NCBI GenBank assembly: GCA_011330545.1
Contig: DRQI01000102.1
Coordinates: 1-6,361 of the forward strand
Direction: 5' to 3'
Source: Flavobacteriia bacterium
Lineage (GTDB): Bacteria; Bacteroidota; Bacteroidia; Flavobacteriales; Flavobacteriaceae
Length of the DNA stretch: 6,361 nucleotides
Below are positions 1 to 5,996 of the stretch, in pieces. A program made the translations under genes and the position numbers. Positions within the stretch are counted from its first letter, which is position 1; each line of letters begins with the position of its first letter. The notes below the pieces were generated by a model. That model was not told the DNA's origin. It ran no database searches and worked only from the letters and a program-made list of their open reading frames with translations.

Positions 1-340
1 CCGTTACGGTTTGTTGCCACAGTTGTTTTTTTAAGGGCACACTGGCATTTAACTGATGCCTTATCCGCTCACTTTGCTCTGTATGCCCAACCAAAGGCTG
101 TAAAAAGCCACAGGGCAGGTGTTTGCTATCGCAGGTTATCACGGCTGTTTTATGCTGTACCAGTTTTCGTAACAAGCCATTGGTAATGGTAATTTGAGGA
201 TCTTCTAAGACTACATATCCTAAATCTTCAATGGGGATAGTGGCTTCTTTTTTTTCTTTATCCGGAAAGTTGACCACCAGTTGTTCATTTTTGGTACTTA
301 AATAAGCAGGGTTGCCGAAAAAAAGGGTGCGTTTTATCAT
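1..340 (-). CDS. cas1: Type II-C CRISPR integrase Cas1 (N-terminal part, cut by window edge)
   Basis: Cas1 is the metal-dependent integrase that, with Cas2, inserts new spacers at the leader end of the CRISPR array. The first 113 codons are visible; the rest lies left of the window, including the C-terminal alpha-helical catalytic domain. The translation begins MIKRTLFFGNPAYLSTKNEQ and continues with IPIEDLGYVVLEDPQITIT, ITCDSKHLPCGLLQPLVGHT and LKKQLWQQTVT. This is the beta-rich N-terminal domain characteristic of Cas1 from type II systems (the fold is known from the family, not shown here). The ATG at 338-340 is chosen because the family starts with this MIKRTL-like stretch and because it lies 11 bases after the cas9 stop. 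The spacer is A-rich (AAGAAAACCAA on the coding strand) with no Shine-Dalgarno, as usual in Bacteroidota. It is almost certainly co-transcribed with cas9. I see no frameshift in the visible part. Confidence 0.95.
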   Translation of the reverse strand, partial: MIKRTLFFGNPAYLSTKNEQLVVNFPDKEKKEATIPIEDLGYVVLEDPQITITNGLLRKLVQHKTAVITCDSKHLPCGFLQPLVGHTEQSERIRHQLNASVPLKKQLWQQTVT

Positions 341-351
341 TTGGTTTTCTT

Positions 352-3300
352 TTAATACTCTCCTACACTTACGATATCGCCAATGTGGTTGATACGGATT
401 TTGACAATTTCATTTAAATGACTTGGAGCCTGTATAAAATAATATTTATAACCCTTTAGGTGTTTTCTATTTTTTAAATCGTCACTGTTCGTTGCTTGTG
501 TTTCCAAATGATTGGTAAACATATAATTTTTAGTTGCTATCTTTTGTACTCTAAATAAATTGGAGCTAATCAACTTTTTATTTTTAGGGTCTAATAAATC
601 TATTTCTTTTGGATTAAAACCTGTTTTTTCATTAGGGAAAACAAACATTTCATTTTGTTTCATTGTAAATAAAAATTGCCATCCTAATTGATTATTAAAG
701 TTTTTGTCAATAACTGGTTCTTTTTGATTAATTCTTTCAACAGCCTCAAAAAAAGAAATGACATTTTCTTGTAAATTCCCTTTTTCATCTCGATAAATTG
801 CTACATGATGATTATTGCCTGTACTGACATAATCAGTTGGGATTTTTTGCCCTTTCTCATTTAAAATAAATTCTCCTAAATAGTCTTTTTTATGATGTAA
901 AGGTTCGGCATTACTAATACCACTGATAGTTGCCCTTTTAATAGAAACACCATTTTTAAGCAGAATCGGATTTTTATCAAGGCCTGAAAAAGCATCCTTT
1001 GCATTGCCTTTGTATTGATTTAACCTTTCTATTAAAGCCCGCTTTACTCCTTCATCAATTATTTTTTCAATATTTTTAATTGTTTTAAAATTATCCGGTG
1101 ATATATCTTTCCTAATGGTAAAATTGTCTACATAAGAGATTGTTTTTACTTTTTCAGGTAAAAACTTCGTTTTAGCTGCACTTAAATAAATAGGATTTTT
1201 AGACAAGGCATTTTTTCCGCCAAAAGCCTTTTTTGGGTTATTGTTATTATCGGCTAAGCGCTGTTCTAAAACCGCCCTATATACCGGATTAGTCACTTTT
1301 TTAACAATTTCAGAATTGAACTTTGTACCTATTCTTTCTTCCTTTACAACAGGTTGTTTTATTTTTCCATAAACAGTTTCTTTATGTAATTTCCCTCTTG
1401 GTGTACGTTCAATTTTTACTCTTTCTCCATTTTTTGTCTTGATTCTATTCTTGTTTTTTGTTACAACTTTATTTTTTGCTTTGTAAGAAACCAGAACACT
1501 TTCTAAATGTTCTTTAGCTACTTGCCTAAAATTAGGAATTGGTTTAATAAACTTTCTTTTTTTATTGCCATTATCATCTATAACTAATTCTGTTTCTTTT
1601 GTTTCAATGGCAATAATACTTCTATGCCATTTGTGATTTTCATTTTTTCGAGCGTTTAAATAATTCAAATACTGAATATGGTTGTGCTTAGTAAAAGCAA
1701 CTGTTAAGGCATCCATAGCGTGGTGGCGATGATCATTCCGTTTTGTCCAATCTGAAATTATTTCTACTTTTTTACCAAACTTACGTTCCTGCATTTCGGT
1801 AAGTCCTAAAGCCCTGTATTTAGGCAAATTGAGCTCTTTCATCACATTAATTAAATCCCAATCATCACGCAAACGCCCTGTAATGTTTCCTGAAGTTGAA
1901 ACCACAGAACGCGTTATATCAAACAACATACTTTTTGCTTTTTTAGCAATGTATTGGCTATCCCGTAAATCCCTTTCTGCAAATCCTTCACCGATATCGG
2001 CTTCTCTTTTTTGTAGTTTTAGAAATTTGGCTTTAGTAATACCTTCTTCGGGTTTGTCTTTTGACCAAGTTTTATTCAATTGAGTAATTCGGTTTAAATA
2101 TTCCTTCAACTTTTCATTCCCAAACCTACTCTCAATGTAATCAATCGCAGTTTGATTCCCCTTATCTAAATTATCTTGTCGAAAAGAAAGTGTTTTGTTG
2201 GAGAAACTGTCATCAAAGGCTTTTGACTGTGGAATTATGTGTTCAATATCAATTTCTTTGGTAAACAATTTTTCTCTCGGAATATATCTGTTAGTATATA
2301 AATCTTTATAGCCATTGTTTTTTAACTCCTCATATAATTTATAACGGATTATATCATTTCGGGTCGGGTTTTGTACTCCAAATTCTGTCCGTAAAAGTTT
2401 AATAATTTTTTCGTGACGTAATTTTGCTGAATTGATATTGGATGTCATTTCAGAACGTTCTTCAGCATTCTTTTTCAGCTCACGGGCTAATTCAATACGA
2501 ATTTCATCAAAATGAAAATTTGGTTCCTTTTTCCTTTCTGTATCAATAAGAGTATTTATCACATTAACCATTTGATTGAGGATTTTCTCAACTACCGGAT
2601 TTCGTAAACTATTCTTTTTTAATAACTCTAATCGTGATTTCAATTCGCGGTTTTCAATTTCTTCTTTGGTAAGAGAATGTTTAGAGTGCCTGTAGCCAGC
2701 CTGTTCACATGCTTCTGAATATTGGTGCTCTTTAATATACGGATAAATTTTTCGCATTGCTTTAGTGCTGATATTCCCATAATCATCAGACAAAGAAACA
2801 TTTACGAGGACTTTTGCATGTTCTGGCTTAAAGCCAAATTTGGTAACCAGTTGCTTTTTAAGGCCTATATGTTCATTACCGTAAATGAAAATATCATCTT
2901 CACTATATTTTTTGTTATCATCTTCGGCAGAATACAACAAATGCCATAATTGATAAGAGGCTTGTTTTTCAAAATTGTTTCCATCCAATTCAGCATTAAA
3001 ATCAATGATTTTAGTATTTATTTCCAATGCATCAAAAATCTTTTTAACCATGTCTTTAATTTCAGAAGCGGAAACTTTCAAATCATCTAATTCTACTTCA
3101 TCTTTATTAGATTTTACCTTGAACAAATCTTTTACATCATAGCCTTCTATCTCCAAAATTTTCAAATAGGCTTCATATAAAGACTTATTTGTTCGATTGC
3201 CTTCTACAGTTTTGTAATTAACCTCCCAATTTATTGATTTATAACCTAATAATTCCACAATCTTATTTGCCGATAAATTACCTTTCAAATTCAGTTCTTC

Positions 3301-4674
3301 AAATAATGTTTTTTTGGCTTCTAAATCAGGTTTTAATTTTTCTTTGGTTTCTTTATTTCTAAACTCTAGATTGTTTAAATTTTGCCAAATTTTAAATTCC
3401 TGAAATATAGGTGAAGATTTGGGTGCAACACGCAATCCAATTGTTTTCTTTACTTTTTTTCCATTCTTTTCAACTTCAATTTCTTTGCTTTCAAATTCGC
3501 AAAAACTAATAAGCCCTTTTTGTGATTTTAGTTTTCGTTGATAGAAAATGATTATATCCCGAATTTCTTCTTTTAATTCTTGAGTCAGTTCATGATGGAA
3601 TTTTGCCTGCGTTTCCCAAATGGCTTCAAACTCATCCAAATAATCCTGACGATAAAACACTTGGTTTTTTAATCGATTATGGAGATTATGTTGTAATTGT
3701 TTGTATAAATATTGACCAACCGTTTCTTTATTAAAATACAGTTCTTTACTTCTGTCTGAAATTGCCCCCAGATAACCGCTCGATTTATTCAAATCATTAT
3801 TGATTTCAGTAATTACATAAGCAGCGGCTTCTTTTGTTAATTGTTTCGAAATCCCATCACTTCTCCACTTATATGCTTGCAATTTCTTTTGTTGCCTTTT
3901 ACTAAGTTTGATTGTTTTTTCAGTCTTTAATCTCTCTTCTAAATCTTTTATTTCGGCAATATTAAATTGATATGTGTTCCAAAACAAAGCAGCGGTTGCT
4001 CGTTGCCCTTTTCCTTGAAGTTCTTTGTAAAATTCATCTGAAAAAATCTTGGGATAAAACTGTTTTTGGCAATTCCAAACCTTGTCAAATTCGGCCTGTA
4101 AATCAGAACGGTAGAAATCAGGAAGTACATTTTTACCAGTTTTTAAAAATTGGAATGCCAATTGCCCGGGCGTTAAATTTTCTTCATAAAGGCGTTTTGC
4201 GATTCCCATCCCATCAATAACTTGCCCTTCTTCTTCATTTTTTGCTTTTCTACTACTTTTATAACCGCGCTTTTTATTAATTGCTAATAATACCCTAGCC
4301 AATTCTTTTTTTTCAATTTTTTCGGTTGCGGCTTTTGATCGTAACCTCCAAGTTTCATGTGTTGTATTTTTTCCGTTTTCTGCCAAAATAGTTTTATCAG
4401 AAATTAGCTTGGTATTTTTCAGGACTTCGATTAAACTATCTCTACGTAACTGATAACGATCAAGGTTCCGTCTCGCTCCTCGTTTTAACGTTCTGCTAGC
4501 ATTTGTTGTTAAGGGTTTTCCCCTTTCAAAATCGGTTTGTTCGTCTGTAGTCAATGGATTAACGCGCACACCTATTTTCTCAATCGATGACTGTCCTCTC
4601 TCATTTTCTGCCTCTTTTATATATGCGAAGCCTATACTTGTTGTCCCTAAATCCAATCCTAAAATTCGTTTCAT
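352..4674 (-). CDS. cas9: CRISPR-associated endonuclease Cas9, type II-C, full length (1440 aa)
   Basis: This is the RNA-guided effector nuclease: loaded with crRNA and tracrRNA it cuts both strands of matching DNA. Domains in order: RuvC-I (residues 1-50, LGLDLGTTSIG, catalytic D8); Arg-rich bridge helix (about 59-86, SRTLKRGARRNLDRYQLRRD); a long REC lobe (about 87-715); RuvC-II (FDEIRIELAREL, E728); HNH (about 780-900, EIDIEHIIPQS with H812, and N826 in FSNKTL); RuvC-III (DHRHHAMDALTVAF, H985 and D988); then the WED and PAM-interacting region, with the TPRGKLHKETVYG motif (1091-1103) and the ending RINHIGDIVSVGEY. All nuclease residues expected from the family are present, so it is predicted active. 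The size fits the large Bacteroidota II-C forms; many other II-C proteins are about 1000-1100 aa. The start is fixed by the RuvC-I strand beginning at residue 3. A repeated sequence lies at residues 1129-1164 and 1207-1239. The gene is first in the operon, divergent from the tracrRNA; the PAM cannot be read from sequence. Confidence 0.98.
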   Translation of the reverse strand: MKRILGLDLGTTSIGFAYIKEAENERGQSSIEKIGVRVNPLTTDEQTDFERGKPLTTNASRTLKRGARRNLDRYQLRRDSLIEVLKNTKLISDKTILAENGKNTTHETWRLRSKAATEKIEKKELARVLLAINKKRGYKSSRKAKNEEEGQVIDGMGIAKRLYEENLTPGQLAFQFLKTGKNVLPDFYRSDLQAEFDKVWNCQKQFYPKIFSDEFYKELQGKGQRATAALFWNTYQFNIAEIKDLEERLKTEKTIKLSKRQQKKLQAYKWRSDGISKQLTKEAAAYVITEINNDLNKSSGYLGAISDRSKELYFNKETVGQYLYKQLQHNLHNRLKNQVFYRQDYLDEFEAIWETQAKFHHELTQELKEEIRDIIIFYQRKLKSQKGLISFCEFESKEIEVEKNGKKVKKTIGLRVAPKSSPIFQEFKIWQNLNNLEFRNKETKEKLKPDLEAKKTLFEELNLKGNLSANKIVELLGYKSINWEVNYKTVEGNRTNKSLYEAYLKILEIEGYDVKDLFKVKSNKDEVELDDLKVSASEIKDMVKKIFDALEINTKIIDFNAELDGNNFEKQASYQLWHLLYSAEDDNKKYSEDDIFIYGNEHIGLKKQLVTKFGFKPEHAKVLVNVSLSDDYGNISTKAMRKIYPYIKEHQYSEACEQAGYRHSKHSLTKEEIENRELKSRLELLKKNSLRNPVVEKILNQMVNVINTLIDTERKKEPNFHFDEIRIELARELKKNAEERSEMTSNINSAKLRHEKIIKLLRTEFGVQNPTRNDIIRYKLYEELKNNGYKDLYTNRYIPREKLFTKEIDIEHIIPQSKAFDDSFSNKTLSFRQDNLDKGNQTAIDYIESRFGNEKLKEYLNRITQLNKTWSKDKPEEGITKAKFLKLQKREADIGEGFAERDLRDSQYIAKKAKSMLFDITRSVVSTSGNITGRLRDDWDLINVMKELNLPKYRALGLTEMQERKFGKKVEIISDWTKRNDHRHHAMDALTVAFTKHNHIQYLNYLNARKNENHKWHRSIIAIETKETELVIDDNGNKKRKFIKPIPNFRQVAKEHLESVLVSYKAKNKVVTKNKNRIKTKNGERVKIERTPRGKLHKETVYGKIKQPVVKEERIGTKFNSEIVKKVTNPVYRAVLEQRLADNNNNPKKAFGGKNALSKNPIYLSAAKTKFLPEKVKTISYVDNFTIRKDISPDNFKTIKNIEKIIDEGVKRALIERLNQYKGNAKDAFSGLDKNPILLKNGVSIKRATISGISNAEPLHHKKDYLGEFILNEKGQKIPTDYVSTGNNHHVAIYRDEKGNLQENVISFFEAVERINQKEPVIDKNFNNQLGWQFLFTMKQNEMFVFPNEKTGFNPKEIDLLDPKNKKLISSNLFRVQKIATKNYMFTNHLETQATNSDDLKNRKHLKGYKYYFIQAPSHLNEIVKIRINHIGDIVSVGEY

Positions 4675-4692
4675 AAATAATTATTTTAAAAG

Positions 4693-4701
4693 CAAAAGTT
4701 A
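4693..4701 (-). promoter_or_regulatory. Possible -7 box of the cas9 promoter
   Basis: On the cas9 strand the sequence reads TAACTTTTG, close to the Bacteroidota -7 consensus TAnnTTTG but with one extra base between TA and TTTG. It lies 18 bases before the cas9 ATG, which would give a leader of only about a dozen bases. No clear TTG -33 element sits at the expected distance, so this is a tentative call. The leader after it is A/T only and lacks a Shine-Dalgarno sequence. Confidence 0.25.
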
Positions 4702-4758
4702 TTTATTTTTTATAATATTAATTACGGTTTTCCACATTTTCCATTTTAATAATTTTTG

Positions 4759-4766
4759 TATCTTTA
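4759..4766 (+). promoter_or_regulatory. Possible -7 box of the tracrRNA promoter, inside a 7-bp inverted repeat
   Basis: TATCTTTA matches TAnnTTTG at all but the last base. It is embedded in a perfect inverted repeat, TTTTGTA (4754-4760), TCTT, TACAAAA (4765-4771). Transcription from it would start at about 4771, just at the 5' end of the anti-repeat, giving a tracrRNA of about 80 nt. A TTG at about -33 is not evident. Its position fits the RNA well, but the motif is short and common in AT-rich DNA. Confidence 0.35.
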
Positions 4767-4767
4767 C

Positions 4768-4851
4768 AAAACTGAAAGCAATTCACAATAAGGATTATTC
4801 CGTTGTGAAAACATTTGGGTTGCCTCTTGTCCATAATCAGGAGGTTTTTTT
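4768..4851 (+). ncRNA. tracrRNA of the type II-C CRISPR-Cas system
   Basis: The tracrRNA pairs with the repeat part of pre-crRNA and anchors it in Cas9. From 5' to 3': an anti-repeat (about 4771-4789, ACTGAAAGCAATTCACAAT); the hairpin AAGGATTATTCC (GGA 4792-4794 pairs TCC 4799-4801); GTTGTGAAAACATTT; and a terminator hairpin with seven Ts. The block CAATAAGG directly after the anti-repeat is also seen in the Neisseria II-C tracrRNA, and the AAGGATTATTCCGTTGTG block is familiar from Bacteroidota II-C loci (both from memory). It lies divergently upstream of cas9, a common place. The anti-repeat predicts that the CRISPR repeats outside the window begin like GTTGTGAATTGCTTTCAG, with the first G forming a G-U pair. 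The 5' end is inferred from the possible promoter; a longer primary transcript is possible. Confidence 0.88.
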
Positions 4852-4866
4852 ATGCCCAAATGTTTT
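4808..4866. repeat. Perfect 12-bp inverted repeat enclosing the tracrRNA terminator
   Basis: AAAACATTTGGG (4808-4819) and CCCAAATGTTTT (4855-4866) are exact reverse complements separated by 35 bases. The left arm is within tracrRNA; the right arm begins three bases after the terminator T-run, so it would only be in RNA that reads through. The spacer contains the terminator hairpin itself, so a read-through transcript could form one long stem with the terminator as an inner stem. The role is unknown; it may be a backup fold, a cruciform site or a relic of a duplication. Confidence 0.8.
4822..4851 (+). terminator. Rho-independent terminator of tracrRNA
   Basis: CCTCTTG (4823-4829) pairs with CAGGAGG (4838-4844) with one G-U pair, leaving an 8-base loop, and G4822 can add a G-U pair with T4845. 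The stem is followed at once by seven Ts (4845-4851). This is a standard intrinsic terminator and sets the likely 3' end of tracrRNA. Confidence 0.8.
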
Positions 4867-4898
4867 ACTAACACCTTATTAAATCATCAACTTGCGAG

Positions 4899-4937
4899 CT
4901 AAAACATTTAATACCTCGATAATTTTCAGTTTTTTTT
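4899..4937 (+). terminator. Weak second terminator-like hairpin downstream of tracrRNA
   Basis: CTAAAA (4899-4904) can pair with TTTTCAG (4923-4929) with one bulged C, directly before a run of eight Ts (4930-4937). The stem is AU-rich and the loop is long, so it is weak on its own. CGAG (4895-4898) and CTCG (4915-4918) could form a competing short stem. It could catch read-through from tracrRNA. Confidence 0.3.
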
Positions 4938-5002
4938 ATTGACTAATTTTGAAATTTACAAATTGGCTATATAAAATTACAAAACAACTATTAATGTACC
5001 CT

Positions 5003-5022
5003 AGGGGGTTTTTCCCCTTTTT
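5003..5022 (+). terminator. G/C-tract hairpin with T-run (first of a tandem pair)
   Basis: AGGGG (5003-5007) pairs with CCCCT (5014-5018) over a six-base loop, followed by Ts to 5022. It has the form of a short intrinsic terminator for plus-strand transcription. No gene ends just upstream, so the only visible candidate input is tracrRNA read-through. Confidence 0.4.
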
Positions 5023-5045
5023 AACAGGGGGGTTTTCCTGTTTTT
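5023..5045 (+). terminator. G/C-tract hairpin with T-run (second of a tandem pair)
   Basis: AACAGG (5023-5028) pairs with CCTGTT (5037-5042) over the loop GGGGTTTT, followed by three more Ts and an A-run (5046-5052). Its sequence from 5027 is a 19-of-23 match to that starting at 5004, so the two hairpins appear to be a degenerate tandem duplication. Confidence 0.4.
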
Positions 5046-5090
5046 AAAAAAAGTAGGCCTGTCAACTCATGGAATTTCTTAATAAAAATT

Positions 5091-5216
5091 GGCTCTATGT
5101 TGATTTGAGTGGGTATGAAAATAAAATATTCAAAAAACCAATCGCGATAGTTATCTAGATTTTGTGTTTTGAAAATTGATATTATAAATTTAACCCATTA
5201 CTTTTGACATAGAATC
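5091..5216. mobile_element. Putative 126-bp MITE or IS remnant with ISL3-like ends
   Basis: The left end GGCTCTATGTTGATTTGAGT (then GGGT, to 5114) and the reverse complement of 5193-5216, GATTCTATGTCAAAAGTAAT (then GGGT), match at 15 of 24 positions, including an unbroken TCTATGT and a shared TGGGT at the inner edge; five of the nine mismatches are transitions. The 8-base flanks TAAAAATT (5083-5090) and TAAATTTT (5217-5224) match at 6 of 8, compatible with a decayed 8-bp target duplication, though both are AT-rich. Ends like GGnTCTnTG and 8-bp duplications are typical of the ISL3 family (from memory). The 78-bp interior has no coding capacity, so movement would need a transposase elsewhere. 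Element identity is an inference. Confidence 0.5.
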
Positions 5217-5249
5217 TAAATTTTAATGTGTTCTCTAAGCAGTTTTTAC

Positions 5250-5257
5250 TATTTTTG
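5250..5257 (+). promoter_or_regulatory. Possible -7 box for the transporter gene
   Basis: TATTTTTG is an exact fit to the Bacteroidota -7 consensus TAnnTTTG and ends 34 bases before the ATG at 5292. A clear TTG -33 element is lacking, so only the -7 part supports the call. No Shine-Dalgarno is present before the ATG. Confidence 0.33.
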
Positions 5258-5291
5258 AAATTGGCAAACTTATTTACAAGCCTAAACCTAT

Positions 5292-5996
5292 ATGATACAT
5301 TTTCCGTTATTAGCCGGTACCCTCGCCTCTATGCTACACGTTATTTCAGGGCCCGATCACTTAGCTGCCGTTACCCCTTTGGTAGTAGAATCAAAAAAAA
5401 AGGCTTGGAAAGTGGGTTTTATGTGGGGATTAGGCCATCTTTTAGGAATGTTATTGATTGGCGTTTTATTTTTAATATTCAAAGAATATATTCCTGTTGA
5501 AAGTATTTCTAACCATAGTGAACAATTGGTTGCCATTGTCTTAATTGGCGTTGGTATTTGGGCTTTTTACAGAATATTCCACGAAAGTGCCACACACCAG
5601 CATCCGCATATACATGCTGACAAAGAGCCGTATGTGCATATCCACAAGCACGAACACCACCATAATGACGCACACCAACACACACATCAAAAGGCCATCA
5701 AACAAAATTTGTTGTCTTCTTTAGGGATTGGTTTTTTACACGGATTGGCAGGTGTGTCACATTTTTTATTACTGCTGCCGGCCTTGAGTTTTAAAAACAG
5801 CTCTGGCGGGGTTCAATACGTAGCCGGTTTTGCCATCGGTACCGTTATTGCCATGACTGCCTATGCCCTATTACTCGGCAAAATTGCTACTTATACTAAA
5901 CAAGAACACAATTCGGTATTTTTTAAAGGCATCAGGTTTGCCGGTGGTTTGTTTGCCATTGTGATAGGATTGTATTGGCTCTATTCAAGTTTTTAA
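5292..5996 (+). CDS. HupE/UreJ/UreH-like membrane transporter, probably nickel/cobalt-type, His-rich loop
   Basis: A 234-residue inner-membrane protein with about six hydrophobic segments (roughly 5-30, 40-64, 78-96, 140-166, 173-197, 213-232). The first holds HVISGPDHLAAVTP (H16, D22, H23), resembling the metal-binding HxxxxDH signature of NiCoT and UreH-like permeases, followed by GLGHLLG (45-51). The fourth holds GIGFLHGLAGVSHF (H150, H157), which looks like the matching motif of a second half, suggesting an internally duplicated fold. The loop between helices 3 and 4 (97-135) contains about 15 histidines, including HQHPHIH and HEHHH, as in metal carriers of this group. Databases may label such proteins HupE/UreJ, UreH-like or TauE/SafE-like, so nickel or cobalt as substrate is an inference. 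The ATG is chosen because it starts directly before the first helix. No urease or hydrogenase gene is in view. Its stop overlaps the convergent gene by 12 bp. Confidence 0.85.
   Translation: MIHFPLLAGTLASMLHVISGPDHLAAVTPLVVESKKKAWKVGFMWGLGHLLGMLLIGVLFLIFKEYIPVESISNHSEQLVAIVLIGVGIWAFYRIFHESATHQHPHIHADKEPYVHIHKHEHHHNDAHQHTHQKAIKQNLLSSLGIGFLHGLAGVSHFLLLLPALSFKNSSGGVQYVAGFAIGTVIAMTAYALLLGKIATYTKQEHNSVFFKGIRFAGGLFAIVIGLYWLYSSF

Larger units (their letters stand above)
4675..5291. other. Non-coding region between cas9 and the transporter gene
   Basis: This 617-bp stretch has no convincing protein gene on either strand. From left to right it holds the cas9 leader and promoter region (to about 4753), the tracrRNA with its terminator (about 4768-4851), the right arm of an inverted repeat (4855-4866), a weak hairpin before eight Ts (to 4937), two G/C-tract hairpins (5003-5045), a 126-bp element with imperfect terminal inverted repeats (5091-5216) and the promoter region of the transporter gene. 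I see nothing I can name in 4938-5002 and 5046-5090. The DNA is very AT-rich apart from the G/C tracts. Confidence 0.8.

Noticed and set aside
1829..4220. Open frames of about 60-90 codons overlapping cas9 (1829-2083, 2722-2949, 3948-4130 and 3972-4220)
   Set aside because: They lie inside the clear cas9 gene in other frames, have no recognisable family features and are expected by chance.
4878..4912. ATTAAAT and ATTTAAT inverted repeat downstream of tracrRNA
   Set aside because: A purely A/T seven-base stem over a 21-base loop is expected by chance in this base composition.
4944..4951. TAATTTTG, an exact -7 box match on the plus strand
   Set aside because: No gene or RNA follows it closely, there is no -33 element, and such 8-mers are common in AT-rich DNA.
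5004..5032. Possible G-quadruplex from the G-runs
   Set aside because: Only two long G-runs are present on the plus strand; four are needed, and hairpin pairing explains the sequence better.
5141..5148. ATCGCGAT palindrome inside the putative MITE
   Set aside because: A single 8-bp palindrome with no context to support an operator or a restriction-related role.
4675..5291. CRISPR array within the window
   Set aside because: Only one repeat-like segment (the anti-repeat) is present; there are no regularly spaced repeats. The array is expected beyond cas1 and cas2.
5228..5500. 90-codon plus-strand frame starting before the transporter gene
   Set aside because: It overlaps the transporter in another frame, reads as a low-complexity shadow and lacks family features; the 5292 frame encodes the recognisable membrane protein.
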